This document shows, piece after piece, positions 1 to 5,880 of a stretch of DNA of 9,386 bases (within the stretch, counting starts at the first letter, position 1; each line of letters begins with the position of its first letter). The DNA is from an uncultured Elioraea sp. (lineage in GTDB: Bacteria; Pseudomonadota; Alphaproteobacteria; Acetobacterales; Acetobacteraceae), in contig CALKJX010000165.1 of assembly GCA_937995555.1 (NCBI GenBank), positions 1 to 9,386 on the forward strand, given 5' to 3'. The notes below the pieces were generated by a model. It was not told where the DNA came from and did no database searches. It saw only the letters and a program-made list of their open reading frames with translations. Position numbers and translations under genes: made by a program.

Positions 1-388
1 GGGGTATTTCGGCAGGAAGATGAGCTTGGCGCCGGCGGCGCGAATGGCGGCGCGGACCGCGCGGCCTCGGTGGCTGCCGGGATTGTCGATGACGACGATG
101 TCGCCGGGGCGCAGGCTGGGGGCGAGGACCTGCTCGACATGGAGCCGGAAGCGCTCGCCGTTGATCGGGCCGTCGATGAGCCAAGGCGCCTCGATGCGGT
201 CGCGGCGCAAGGCGGCCAGGAAGGTCAGGGTCTTCCAGCGGCGATGCGGGACCTTGGCCTTAAGCCGGTGCCCGCGCGGCGCCCAGCCGCGCCATGTTGG
301 TCTTGGTCCAGGTCTCGTCGAGGAAGACCAGGCGGTCCGGATCAACGCGCCCCCGATGCTTGGTCCACTGGGCGCGGCTTCGGGCGAC
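1..388 (-). mobile_element. IS630-family transposase remnant (C-terminal DDE part, frameshifted, truncated)
   Basis: Read on the minus strand, this is the catalytic part of an IS630-type DDE transposase. VDPDRLVFLDETWTKTNMA carries the first Asp, WKTLTFLAALRRDRIEAPW and DGPINGE follow, then VVIDNPGSHRG with the second Asp and KLIFLPKYP at the edge. The third catalytic residue (family motif NPIE) would lie outside the window. The frame breaks near 283-286: after NMAR the reading shifts, giving a TAA at 262-260, while WAPRGHRLKAKVPH continues in another frame. From memory of the family (NMA-x-LRGWAPRG), about 8 nt are missing. DNPGSH replaces the usual DNLGSH. The N-terminal HTH half is absent because the sequence joins a Bug receptor gene fragment at about 377-388. 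It is inactive as it stands. Whether an IS end or a second copy lies to the left cannot be seen. Confidence 0.85.
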
Positions 389-619
389 CGCCTGGGTGCC
401 GATGATCGCCGCCCCGCCGGCGCGGTTCTAGACGACCACGGCCGCACCGTTCCACAGCTCGGACAGGCGCTGGGCGATCGCGCGGGCGAGCACATCGTTC
501 GAGCCGCCGGGCGGATAGGCGACGACGATGCGGATCGGCCGCGACGAATACGCGTCCTGCGCCTGGACGGCGAAGGGTGCAAGCGCGGCGGCGGCGAGCA
601 GCGAACGGCGTGCGAGCAT
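377..619 (-). pseudogene. Bug-type (TctC-like) periplasmic solute receptor, N-terminal fragment with in-frame TAG
   Basis: The ATG at 619 is preceded by a good ribosome site (GGGAGGA, about 7 nt upstream). The product starts with a signal peptide (MLARRSLLAAAALAPFAVQAQ) and the Bug-family opening RPIRIVVAYPPGGSNDVLARAIAQ. After 63 codons it hits TAG at 430-428 in VVV*NRAGGAAIIGTQAVARS. The family, and the intact paralogue at 7125-8090 (VVIENRPG), have Glu at that position, so GAG to TAG is the simplest reading. Bug homology resumes in frame past the stop and ends at about 377-388, where IS630 transposase sequence begins. About 240 residues of a normal ~320-residue receptor are missing. Intact members bind carboxylates or other small molecules in the periplasm for TTT-type uptake. 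The gene lies 58 nt after the exporter fusion-protein gene on the same strand, and the spacer shows no clear terminator. Confidence 0.88.
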
Positions 620-677
620 CTGGGTCCTCCCTGGTCGCGCTCTTGTCGGAGAGGGGCCGGGGCGGGTCAATAGGCTG

Positions 678-1700
678 TCAGGGGCTGCTGCGCGCCAGCG
701 CCTGGCGCGCCGCGCGAGGCTCCGCCTCGACGAACACGTCGAGCATCTGGCCGACCTGCACCGGCAGCGCGTCGGGCGCGAGCCGGTAGATCGCCTCGAC
801 CACCCGCGTATCGACGCGCTCGCCCGGCGCGTTGGAGAGAAAGCGCTTGGGGCGCGCCAGCGGCTCGATGCGCACGAAGGCGAGCGCGGCCGAGCGGGTG
901 CCGTCGCCGCGCAGGAACGCGACCGAACTGCCGGCGGCGCTGAGGCGCGGCGCGTCGGTTTCGTCCACCTGCACGCGCACATGCAGCACCGAGAGGTCGC
1001 CGAACAGGATCAGCGGCTCGGCCGAGCCGGGCTGGGCGTACTCGCCCGGGCGCGCAGTGACGCGCAGCACCGTGCCGGCGATCGGCGCGCGCAGCACGGT
1101 CTTGTCGAGATCGACGCGCGCCCGCGCGAGCGCAGCCTCGGCCTGCGTGGCGGCGGCCGCGGCGGCGGCGATGCGGGCGCGCGCCAGGGCGACGTTGGCC
1201 TCGGCCTTGCGCGCCTCGGCCTCCGCGGTCTCCAGGCGCTGGCGGCTGGCGGCGACCTCGCCGCGCACCAGCGCGCGGTAGCGCTCGGCGTCAAGCGTGG
1301 CACGCCGGCGTTCGGCCTCCGCGCTGGCGAGACTCGCCTCGGCCTCGGCGCGGTTCGCGCGCACGACGGTGAGCGCCGCCTCGACCTCGGCGACCGCGGC
1401 GCGCAGCCGCCGATCGTCGAGCGAGATGAGTGCCGCGCCGGCCGCGGCCTGCTCACCCGGGCGCACATGCACGGCGGCGATCAGGCCGGCGAGATCGGTG
1501 CCGATCGCGATCGTTTCCGAGACGGGCTCGACCTCGCCGAGCCCGGCCACCGCCGCCGGGAACGGGTTGCGCGGCGGCGCGGCGGCCGGCTCGGCGCGCG
1601 GCGGCGTGCCGGGCTGCGAGGCGATCGACCAGGCGGCGAACCCGAAGCCGGCCAGCGCCAGCAGGGGCAGGGCGAAGCGGAACGGGCTGCGTCGGGCCAT
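678..1700 (-). CDS. HlyD/DevB-type membrane fusion protein of a tripartite ABC exporter
   Basis: The 340-residue product is the periplasmic adaptor linking an inner-membrane ABC exporter to an outer-membrane TolC-like channel. It has a short cytoplasmic start, one N-terminal membrane helix (about 8-27), then a Pro/Ala-rich linker. Two halves of a biotinyl-lipoyl-like domain follow (about 65-95, and 198-222 with LRAPIAGTVLRV). They flank a long Ala/Glu/Arg-rich alpha-hairpin coiled coil (about 98-198). A beta-barrel and membrane-proximal part completes it. VDTRVVEAIYRL (296-307) and VGQMLDVFVEAE near the C-terminus resemble the DevB subgroup. It is the third gene of the operon: its ATG follows the ATPase stop codon by one nucleotide (TGA-G-ATG), implying coupled translation. 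No outer-membrane partner gene is in the window. The fusion-protein assignment is secure; the DevB label is by resemblance. Confidence 0.92.
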   Translation of the reverse strand: MARRSPFRFALPLLALAGFGFAAWSIASQPGTPPRAEPAAAPPRNPFPAAVAGLGEVEPVSETIAIGTDLAGLIAAVHVRPGEQAAAGAALISLDDRRLRAAVAEVEAALTVVRANRAEAEASLASAEAERRRATLDAERYRALVRGEVAASRQRLETAEAEARKAEANVALARARIAAAAAAATQAEAALARARVDLDKTVLRAPIAGTVLRVTARPGEYAQPGSAEPLILFGDLSVLHVRVQVDETDAPRLSAAGSSVAFLRGDGTRSAALAFVRIEPLARPKRFLSNAPGERVDTRVVEAIYRLAPDALPVQVGQMLDVFVEAEPRAARQALARSSP

Positions 1701-1701
1701 C

Positions 1702-2418
1702 TCAGTGCTCCGTCATGCGGCGGATCGCGGCCGCGTCCTCGGCGAGTTCGACGATCCGACCATCCTCCATCCGCGCGATGCGGTCGGCGAAGCCGTAGAC
1801 GCGCGGATCATGCGTCACGACCACGACCGCGCGGCCGGGGCGCACCGCGCTCTCGCGCAACTGGCGCATCGCCTCGTGGCCCGAGGCGGCATCCAGCGCC
1901 GCGGTGGGCTCGTCGCAGACGATGAAGGGCGGGTCGTGCACCAGCGCGCGCGCGATCGCCACGCGCTGCATCTGTCCGCCCGAGAGGTGCTTCGGCAGCT
2001 TGTCGGCATGCGCGCCCATGCCGAGGCCGTCGAGCACGACGCGCGCCTTCCTCGCCGCGCGATCGAGCCGCTCGCCGCGGATCACCAGCGGGATCGCGGC
2101 GTTCTCGGCCGCCGTCAGGCTCGGCAGCAGGTTGTACTGCTGGAAGATGAAGCCGACCGTCTCGCGCCGGAACCGCGCGGCCGCGGGGGGCTTGAGGTGG
2201 CGCACGTCCTGGCCCAGCACCTCGATCGCGCCCTCGGTCGCCGAAAGGATGCCGGCGAGGATCGAGATCAGCGTGGTCTTGCCGCAGCCCGACGGCCCGA
2301 CCAGCAGCAGCATCTCGCCCGACCGGACGCTGAGATCGATGCCGTGCAGCACGCGGATCGTGCCGTCGCCGGACGGGAAGTCCTTGGCCACGCCGCGCGC
2401 GGTGACGACCGCGCTCAC
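1702..2418 (-). CDS. DevA/LolD/MacB-type ABC transporter ATP-binding protein
   Basis: This 238-residue protein is the ATPase that drives the DevC-like permease next to it. Motifs are complete: Walker A GPSGCGKTT (41-49), Q-loop region FIFQQYNLLPSLTA (90-103), signature LSGGQ (145-149), Walker B FIVCDE (165-170), D-loop ALD (174-176) and H-loop His203. FQQYNLLPSLTAAEN is typical of the MacB/LolD/DevA branch. I chose the GTG at 2418 because it overlaps the permease stop in a 4-bp GTGA junction and gives the normal family start (VSAVVTARGVAKDF). The frame stays open upstream to 2526, but that extension is permease sequence read in another frame. The stop codon lies one nucleotide before the fusion-protein ATG. 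No catalytic residue is missing. Confidence 0.95.
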   Translation of the reverse strand: MSAVVTARGVAKDFPSGDGTIRVLHGIDLSVRSGEMLLLVGPSGCGKTTLISILAGILSATEGAIEVLGQDVRHLKPPAAARFRRETVGFIFQQYNLLPSLTAAENAAIPLVIRGERLDRAARKARVVLDGLGMGAHADKLPKHLSGGQMQRVAIARALVHDPPFIVCDEPTAALDAASGHEAMRQLRESAVRPGRAVVVVTHDPRVYGFADRIARMEDGRIVELAEDAAAIRRMTEH

Positions 2419-3554
2419 TTGAACACCACCGCCGGATCGAGGGTGAGCGCCTTGCGGATCGAGAAGACCGAGGCGACGAGGATGATCAGCACGACCGCGA
2501 AGGCGACGATCGCGGCGACCCACCAAGGCAGGAAGAAGCCGCGCAGGTCGACGTTGAACCGGCCCGTGACCTCGAAGAACACCGCGGCGAGCCCGATGCC
2601 GAGGCCGTAGCCGATCGCCGCGACCGCGCCCGCCTGGGCCAGCACCATGCGGAGCAGCGTCCCGTTCGACACGCCCATCGCCTTGAGCGCGCCGAACTGG
2701 CGCAGGTTCTCCAGCACGAAGATCATGAAGGTCTGGCCGACCACGGCGGCGCCGACGATGAAGCCGAGCGCCACCGTGATGCCGAAATTGATCGGGATGC
2801 CGGTGCGCGTCAGGTAGTAGCGGATGGTGCGCCAGGCGAAGTCCTGCCAGCGCAGCGCGAGCAGCCCCGTCTCGGCGGAGATGCGTTCGGCGAGCGCGTC
2901 GATGTCCTCGCCGGCCTGCGCGCGCACCAGGATGTAGGAGAGCGGCTTGCGCGGCGGGGGCGCGAAGCGCAGCGCCTCGGCGTAGCGGGTGTAGATCACC
3001 GGGAAGGTGGTGAAGGGCGCGGACGCCTCGGCGATGCCGACGACGGTGGCGCGCCGGTCGGCCATCTCCAGCACCTTGCCGGGAGCGGGCTCCTCGCCCG
3101 GCCAGATGAACAGCGCGCCGACGCGGTCGATCACGATCGCGCCGGGACGGCGGAGATCCTCGACCGAACCCTGGAGCATGACCGGCGGGCCGCCCGCGAG
3201 CGAGGCGTCATCCACGCCGAGCACGAACACCTGCTGCAGCCGGCCGTCCGGCGCGCGCGCGACCGTCAATCCCTTGAAGAACGGTGTCGCCCAGTCGACG
3301 CCCGCGACGCCACGCACGCGCCAGAGCGCGCTCTCGGGCAGCGGCTCGATCTCCTCGACATAGATGACGCGCGGGTCCATCACCCAGAGATCGGCGTCCA
3401 CCACGTCGATCACCTGGGCGGCGGTGCGCAGCATGAGCCCGACGAAGATCGAGGCCTGCTGCGCCATCAGCATCACCGCGAAGGCGACGCCGCAGACGAG
3501 GCCGACATACTTCGCCGTGTCGCCGGTCAGCATGCGCAGGGCGATGCGGATCAT
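2415..3554 (-). CDS. DevC-type (MacB/FtsX-like) ABC exporter permease
   Basis: The 379-residue inner-membrane subunit has the type VII/MacB layout: TM1 (about 16-42), a large periplasmic domain (about 45-250), then three helices clustered at the C-terminus (about 257-281, 303-329, 343-366). ENLRQFGALKAMGVSNGTLLRMV (282-304), the cytoplasmic segment that couples to the ATPase, is strongly conserved in FtsX-type permeases. Length and the C-terminal TLDPAVVFK match the DevC subgroup. DevBCA exports heterocyst glycolipid in cyanobacteria; the proteobacterial substrates are mostly unknown and cannot be read from sequence. The ATG at 3554 has a strong ribosome site (AGGAGAGG, 5 nt spacing) that shares its first AG with operator 1. 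As first gene of the operon it should be controlled directly by the divergent TetR regulator. Confidence 0.92.
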   Translation of the reverse strand: MIRIALRMLTGDTAKYVGLVCGVAFAVMLMAQQASIFVGLMLRTAAQVIDVVDADLWVMDPRVIYVEEIEPLPESALWRVRGVAGVDWATPFFKGLTVARAPDGRLQQVFVLGVDDASLAGGPPVMLQGSVEDLRRPGAIVIDRVGALFIWPGEEPAPGKVLEMADRRATVVGIAEASAPFTTFPVIYTRYAEALRFAPPPRKPLSYILVRAQAGEDIDALAERISAETGLLALRWQDFAWRTIRYYLTRTGIPINFGITVALGFIVGAAVVGQTFMIFVLENLRQFGALKAMGVSNGTLLRMVLAQAGAVAAIGYGLGIGLAAVFFEVTGRFNVDLRGFFLPWWVAAIVAFAVVLIILVASVFSIRKALTLDPAVVFK

Positions 3555-3565
3555 CGCGGCCTCTC

Positions 3566-3580
3566 CTGAACAGCGTTCAG
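3566..3580. promoter_or_regulatory. Operator 1 (TGAAC-N3-GTTCA palindrome) for the TetR regulator
   Basis: CTGAACAGCGTTCAG has perfect 6-bp arms around a 3-nt centre. It abuts operator 2 and ends at the ribosome site of the exporter permease gene, on the transcribed side of the predicted promoter. Short palindromes of this type beside a divergent tetR-family gene are typical operators; binding is inferred. Confidence 0.75.
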
Positions 3581-3595
3581 ATGAACGCTGTTCAT
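3581..3595. promoter_or_regulatory. Operator 2 (TGAAC-N3-GTTCA palindrome) over the exporter start region
   Basis: ATGAACGCTGTTCAT has perfect 6-bp arms. It follows operator 1 with no gap and overlaps the predicted minus-strand -10 box (3593-3598) and the expected transcription start. Its inner 13 bases are the exact reverse complement of those in operator 1, so the pair forms a 28-bp inverted repeat with a 2-nt centre. Confidence 0.78.
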
Positions 3596-3621
3596 ATACC
3601 GGCTTGCGCCTGTCCCCGCAA
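3593..3621 (-). promoter_or_regulatory. Predicted sigma70-type promoter of the exporter operon
   Basis: On the minus strand, TTGCGG (3621-3616) and TATATG (3598-3593) are separated by 17 nt. This is an unusually AT-rich box in a very GC-rich region. The predicted start, about 3586, falls inside operator 2, which would explain repression by steric block. Each hexamer matches the consensus at about 4 of 6 positions, so this is a prediction. Confidence 0.5.
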
Positions 3622-3629
3622 CCGCTAGG

Positions 3630-3644
3630 CTGAACGGCGTTCAG
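3630..3644. promoter_or_regulatory. Operator 3 (TGAAC-N3-GTTCA palindrome) upstream of the TetR gene
   Basis: CTGAACGGCGTTCAG has perfect 6-bp arms and ends 14 nt before the regulator ATG. It overlaps a weak plus-strand promoter candidate (TTGCGC at 3604-3609, TAGGCT at 3626-3631) and sits just upstream of the exporter -35 box. It is best explained as an autoregulatory site. Its centre is 49 bp from that of operator 2. Confidence 0.72.
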
Positions 3645-3658
3645 GTCACGGAGTCGCG

Positions 3659-4411
3659 ATGCCGGGGAAGGCGACGAGAGCGCGGGCAGCGAAGCCGCGC
3701 CGGCGCAGTGCCGAGGACCGCCGCCGCCAGGTGGTGGCGGCGGCCAAGCGGATCGTGCTGCGCCAGGGGTTCGAGGCGCTGACCATGCGCCGGGTGGCGC
3801 GGCTGGCCGGCGTCTCGGCGGCCGCGCTGTATCTCTACTTCCCCGACCGGGTGAGCCTGATGGCGGCGGTCGCGGACGCGCTGTTCCACGGCCTGCTCGC
3901 GGCGTTCCGCGCGGCCCTCATCCGGGCCGAGGGCAATCCCGATCCGCGCGCGCGGCTGCACGCGGTGATGACGGCCTATCTCGACTGGGGGCTCGGCCAC
4001 CCCGACGAGTACCGGGTGATCTTCATGACGCCGATCACCGGCGTGGCCGGACACCGGCCCGGCCCGCCGGGCGTGCCGGCGGCGCCGTCCGGGCAGGCCA
4101 CCTTCCAGGCCCTCCAGGCGGAGGTCGCGCGGCTGATCGAGCGCGGCGTGTTCCGCCCCGCCGAGCCGCAGGTCGTGGCCGAGGCGCTCTGGGCGGCGGG
4201 CCACGGCCTGGTCGCGCTGCTCATCACCAAGCCCGACTTCCCCTGGAGCCCGCGCGAGGCCCTGGTCGGGACGATGGCGGACGCGCTCTGCCGCGGCTTC
4301 TCGGCCGACGGGACGGGGCTGCGCGCGGGCTCAAAGCCCGCCGCGCAGCGCGGCGAAGATCGCCATGCCGAAGCAGACGAGCGCGATCCACGGCCAGGGC
4401 GATCCCGATGA
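3659..4411 (+). CDS. TetR/AcrR-family transcriptional repressor, WHG-type C-terminal domain
   Basis: This is the likely repressor of the divergent exporter operon and of itself. After a basic N-terminus, the TetR_N DNA-binding domain spans about 22-66, with the helix-turn-helix in LTMRRVARLAGVSAAALYLYF (41-61). The ligand-binding half includes YLDWGLGHPDEYRVIFM (107-123) and WAAGHGLVALL (178-188), typical of the TetR_C_33/WHG group. The start at 3659 has ACGGAG 5 nt upstream. At 250 residues it is longer than the usual ~200. The polar tail from about residue 222 reads opposite the end of the convergent gene at 4331, overlapping it by 81 bp. That tail is probably run-on reading rather than a conserved domain. 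The inducing ligand is unknown. Confidence 0.92.
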   Translation: MPGKATRARAAKPRRRSAEDRRRQVVAAAKRIVLRQGFEALTMRRVARLAGVSAAALYLYFPDRVSLMAAVADALFHGLLAAFRAALIRAEGNPDPRARLHAVMTAYLDWGLGHPDEYRVIFMTPITGVAGHRPGPPGVPAAPSGQATFQALQAEVARLIERGVFRPAEPQVVAEALWAAGHGLVALLITKPDFPWSPREALVGTMADALCRGFSADGTGLRAGSKPAAQRGEDRHAEADERDPRPGRSR

Positions 4412-4777
4412 CGCGACGAGCGCGGCCGGACCGCGGCCGAGCTCGATGTCCTTGCCGTCCGGCGCCGACGGATGGGCGCGCGCGATCTCGCGCCTCGCCT
4501 CCTCGGTCAGCCGCCTGACCTCGGCCCGCTTGATCAGCGGCACGCCGCCGCGGCTCTGCGCCACCCGGTCATGGTAGAGCCCGCTCTCGCGATCCAGTTC
4601 CGACAGCACGAGTGCCACCGAGATGCCCGGCTGCGGATAGCGCTCGCAGAGTTCGGTGAAGATCCGCTCGCCCTCGCGCCGGTCGCTGGGGGCGTCGGCG
4701 GGATACCACCGCGCGCGCCTGCCGAAGCGCGAGGAGGTCTCGGCGTGCAGCAGGATCTCGAAGACCCGATCCGCCAT
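4331..4777 (-). CDS. Uncharacterised small protein with C-terminal membrane helix (paralogue A of tandem pair)
   Basis: About 148 residues, family not recognised. The N-terminal soluble part ends in a basic helical stretch (VRRLTEEARREIARAH). A linker and one hydrophobic segment near the very C-terminus follow (WPWIALVCFGMAIFAAL), suggesting a tail-anchored membrane protein. It is clearly related to its upstream neighbour at 4829-5284. Shared features are an R-W pair at 23-24, F-(S/T)-E-L followed by an aromatic-Pro pair, (D/N)RE(S/T)GxYxDR(V/I), and an RG-x2-P-x-I motif, collinear for about 80 residues. I chose the ATG at 4777 because it aligns with the paralogue start. ATG 4795 and GTG 4798 are in frame, and none of the three has a good ribosome site. 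It is the last gene of the rluB-rsmD run and overlaps the convergent regulator by 81 bp. Confidence 0.75.
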   Translation of the reverse strand: MADRVFEILLHAETSSRFGRRARWYPADAPSDRREGERIFTELCERYPQPGISVALVLSELDRESGLYHDRVAQSRGGVPLIKRAEVRRLTEEARREIARAHPSAPDGKDIELGRGPAALVASSGSPWPWIALVCFGMAIFAALRGGL

Positions 4778-4828
4778 CCGGCCAGAGCCGGCCATCACCG
4801 TTACGATCAGGTAAACGCCGGCGTCGCG

Positions 4829-5284
4829 TCAGAGATCCGGCATGACGGCGGCAACCGCGAGGGCCGCGGCAAGACAGGAGACCAGCACCAGGGCGCGGCC
4901 GACCCGCCGCCGACCAGCCTGCGCCTCCTGGCGTGCCCGCAGCGCGATCTCGCCCTGGTGCTCCTTCGCAACCGCAAAGGCCCGGGCGAGCATGCGCCGC
5001 GTCTCGGCGTCGAGCTGACGCATGTTGCGCCGGTCGATCCCCGGCATCCGCCCGCGCGCGGGGATGATCCTGTCACGGTAGCGCCCCGTCTCGCGGTTGA
5101 GCACCGATTCGACCAGCCTCACGACCACGGCATGACTGGGGAACTCCTCGACCAGCTCGCTGAACTGCAGCGCCGCGTCGATCACCGAGTCATGCATGCC
5201 GACCAGGAACCACCGTCCCTTGCCGCCATGCCGGGTGGCGATCGGCGCCCAGATCATCACTTCGAAGGCAAGCGCATCGCCCAT
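4829..5284 (-). CDS. Uncharacterised small protein with C-terminal membrane helix (paralogue B of tandem pair)
   Basis: 151 residues, family not recognised. The start MGDALAFEVMIWAP aligns with MADRVFEILLHA of the downstream paralogue. Conserved blocks follow: RW (24-25), FSELVEEFP (41-49), NRETGRYRDRI (63-73), and ARGRMPGIDRR leading into a basic helix. A single hydrophobic segment (ALVLVSCLAAALAVAAVM) ends three residues before the stop, giving a tail-anchor-like layout with the soluble part presumably cytoplasmic. The ATG at 5284 lies 23 nt after the rsmD stop. A GGGAAG ribosome site is 8 nt upstream but sits inside a short CCGGG-AAG-CCCGG hairpin. The frame is open far upstream, but that part is rsmD read in another frame. 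No enzyme motif is visible and function is unknown. Confidence 0.78.
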   Translation of the reverse strand: MGDALAFEVMIWAPIATRHGGKGRWFLVGMHDSVIDAALQFSELVEEFPSHAVVVRLVESVLNRETGRYRDRIIPARGRMPGIDRRNMRQLDAETRRMLARAFAVAKEHQGEIALRARQEAQAGRRRVGRALVLVSCLAAALAVAAVMPDL

Positions 5285-5307
5285 GCCCCGGGCTTCCCGG
5301 CAAGCGG

Positions 5308-5880
5308 TTACCGTTCCATTGACCGCCCTCGCCGCAGCATCGCGACGCGTGCCGCACCGATCACACGTTCGTCCTCGACCGTGAAGCCGGCAGGGCAGGC
5401 AAGGGTCTCGTCCGCGCCAAGTTCGGCGACCACCACGACCTCCCGGTCGATCCAGCCCGCTTTGTCGAGCGCCGCAAGCGCCGCCGTCACCAGTCCCTTG
5501 CCATACGGCGGATCGAGGAACACGAGCCCACAGGGTGCGGGCGCCGGTGGCGGGGCGGTCGCATCGGCACCGACCACGCGGCCGCGCGCCTCGGCACGGC
5601 AGGCGCGCAGATTGGCCCGGATCGCGGCCAGCGCCGCCGGATCGGTCTCCAGGAACGTCGCCTCGGCCGCGCCGCGCGACAGCGCCTCGATCCCCATCGC
5701 GCCCGAGCCCGCGAAGGCATCGAGCACGCGGGCCGCCTCGATCACGCCCCGCCCCGCCCAGCGCGCGTGCCAGAGCACGTCGAACACCGTCTGGCGCGCC
5801 CGATCGGCGGTCGGGCGAGTCGCGGTACCGGGCGGAGCTGCGAGCCGTTTGCCGCGCCAGGCGCCGGCGATCACCCGCAT
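5308..5880 (-). CDS. rsmD: 16S rRNA (guanine(966)-N(2))-methyltransferase RsmD
   Basis: This enzyme methylates N2 of G966 in 16S rRNA using S-adenosylmethionine, during late 30S assembly. The 190 residues match the family length. Visible are the N-terminal MRVIAGAWRGKRL and TRPTADRARQTVFDVL motifs. Next comes the SAM-binding motif I LDAFAGSGAMGIEALSRGA (53-71), the acidic end of the next strand (FLETD, 76-80), and catalytic motif IV LDPPYG (122-127). The ATG at 5880 overlaps the rluB stop by 10 bp, so the two are probably co-transcribed and translationally coupled. Two uncharacterised genes follow on the same strand. All key residues are present. Confidence 0.95.
   Translation of the reverse strand: MRVIAGAWRGKRLAAPPGTATRPTADRARQTVFDVLWHARWAGRGVIEAARVLDAFAGSGAMGIEALSRGAAEATFLETDPAALAAIRANLRACRAEARGRVVGADATAPPPAPAPCGLVFLDPPYGKGLVTAALAALDKAGWIDREVVVVAELGADETLACPAGFTVEDERVIGAARVAMLRRGRSMER

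Noticed and set aside
428..431. CTAG as an IS630 insertion site with a TA duplication
   Set aside because: Receptor homology continues on both sides of the CTAG, so nothing is inserted there; the transposase sequence begins about 40 nt further on.
428..982. Long 184-codon version of the receptor fragment starting at 982
   Set aside because: The extra N-terminal part is fusion-protein sequence in the wrong frame; the signal peptide and ribosome site place the start at 619.
528..1925. Long plus-strand open frame (465 codons) opposite the fusion protein and ATPase genes
   Set aside because: Composition is Arg/Ala/Gly-rich with no domain, and the opposite strand carries clear HlyD-type and ABC ATPase motifs; a GC-rich shadow.
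4325..4341. GCGGGCT-CAA-AGCCCGC hairpin at the paralogue A stop as an intrinsic terminator
   Set aside because: The stem is only 7 bp, it contains the stop codon itself, and neither strand has a following T-run; in this GC content such stems are expected by chance.
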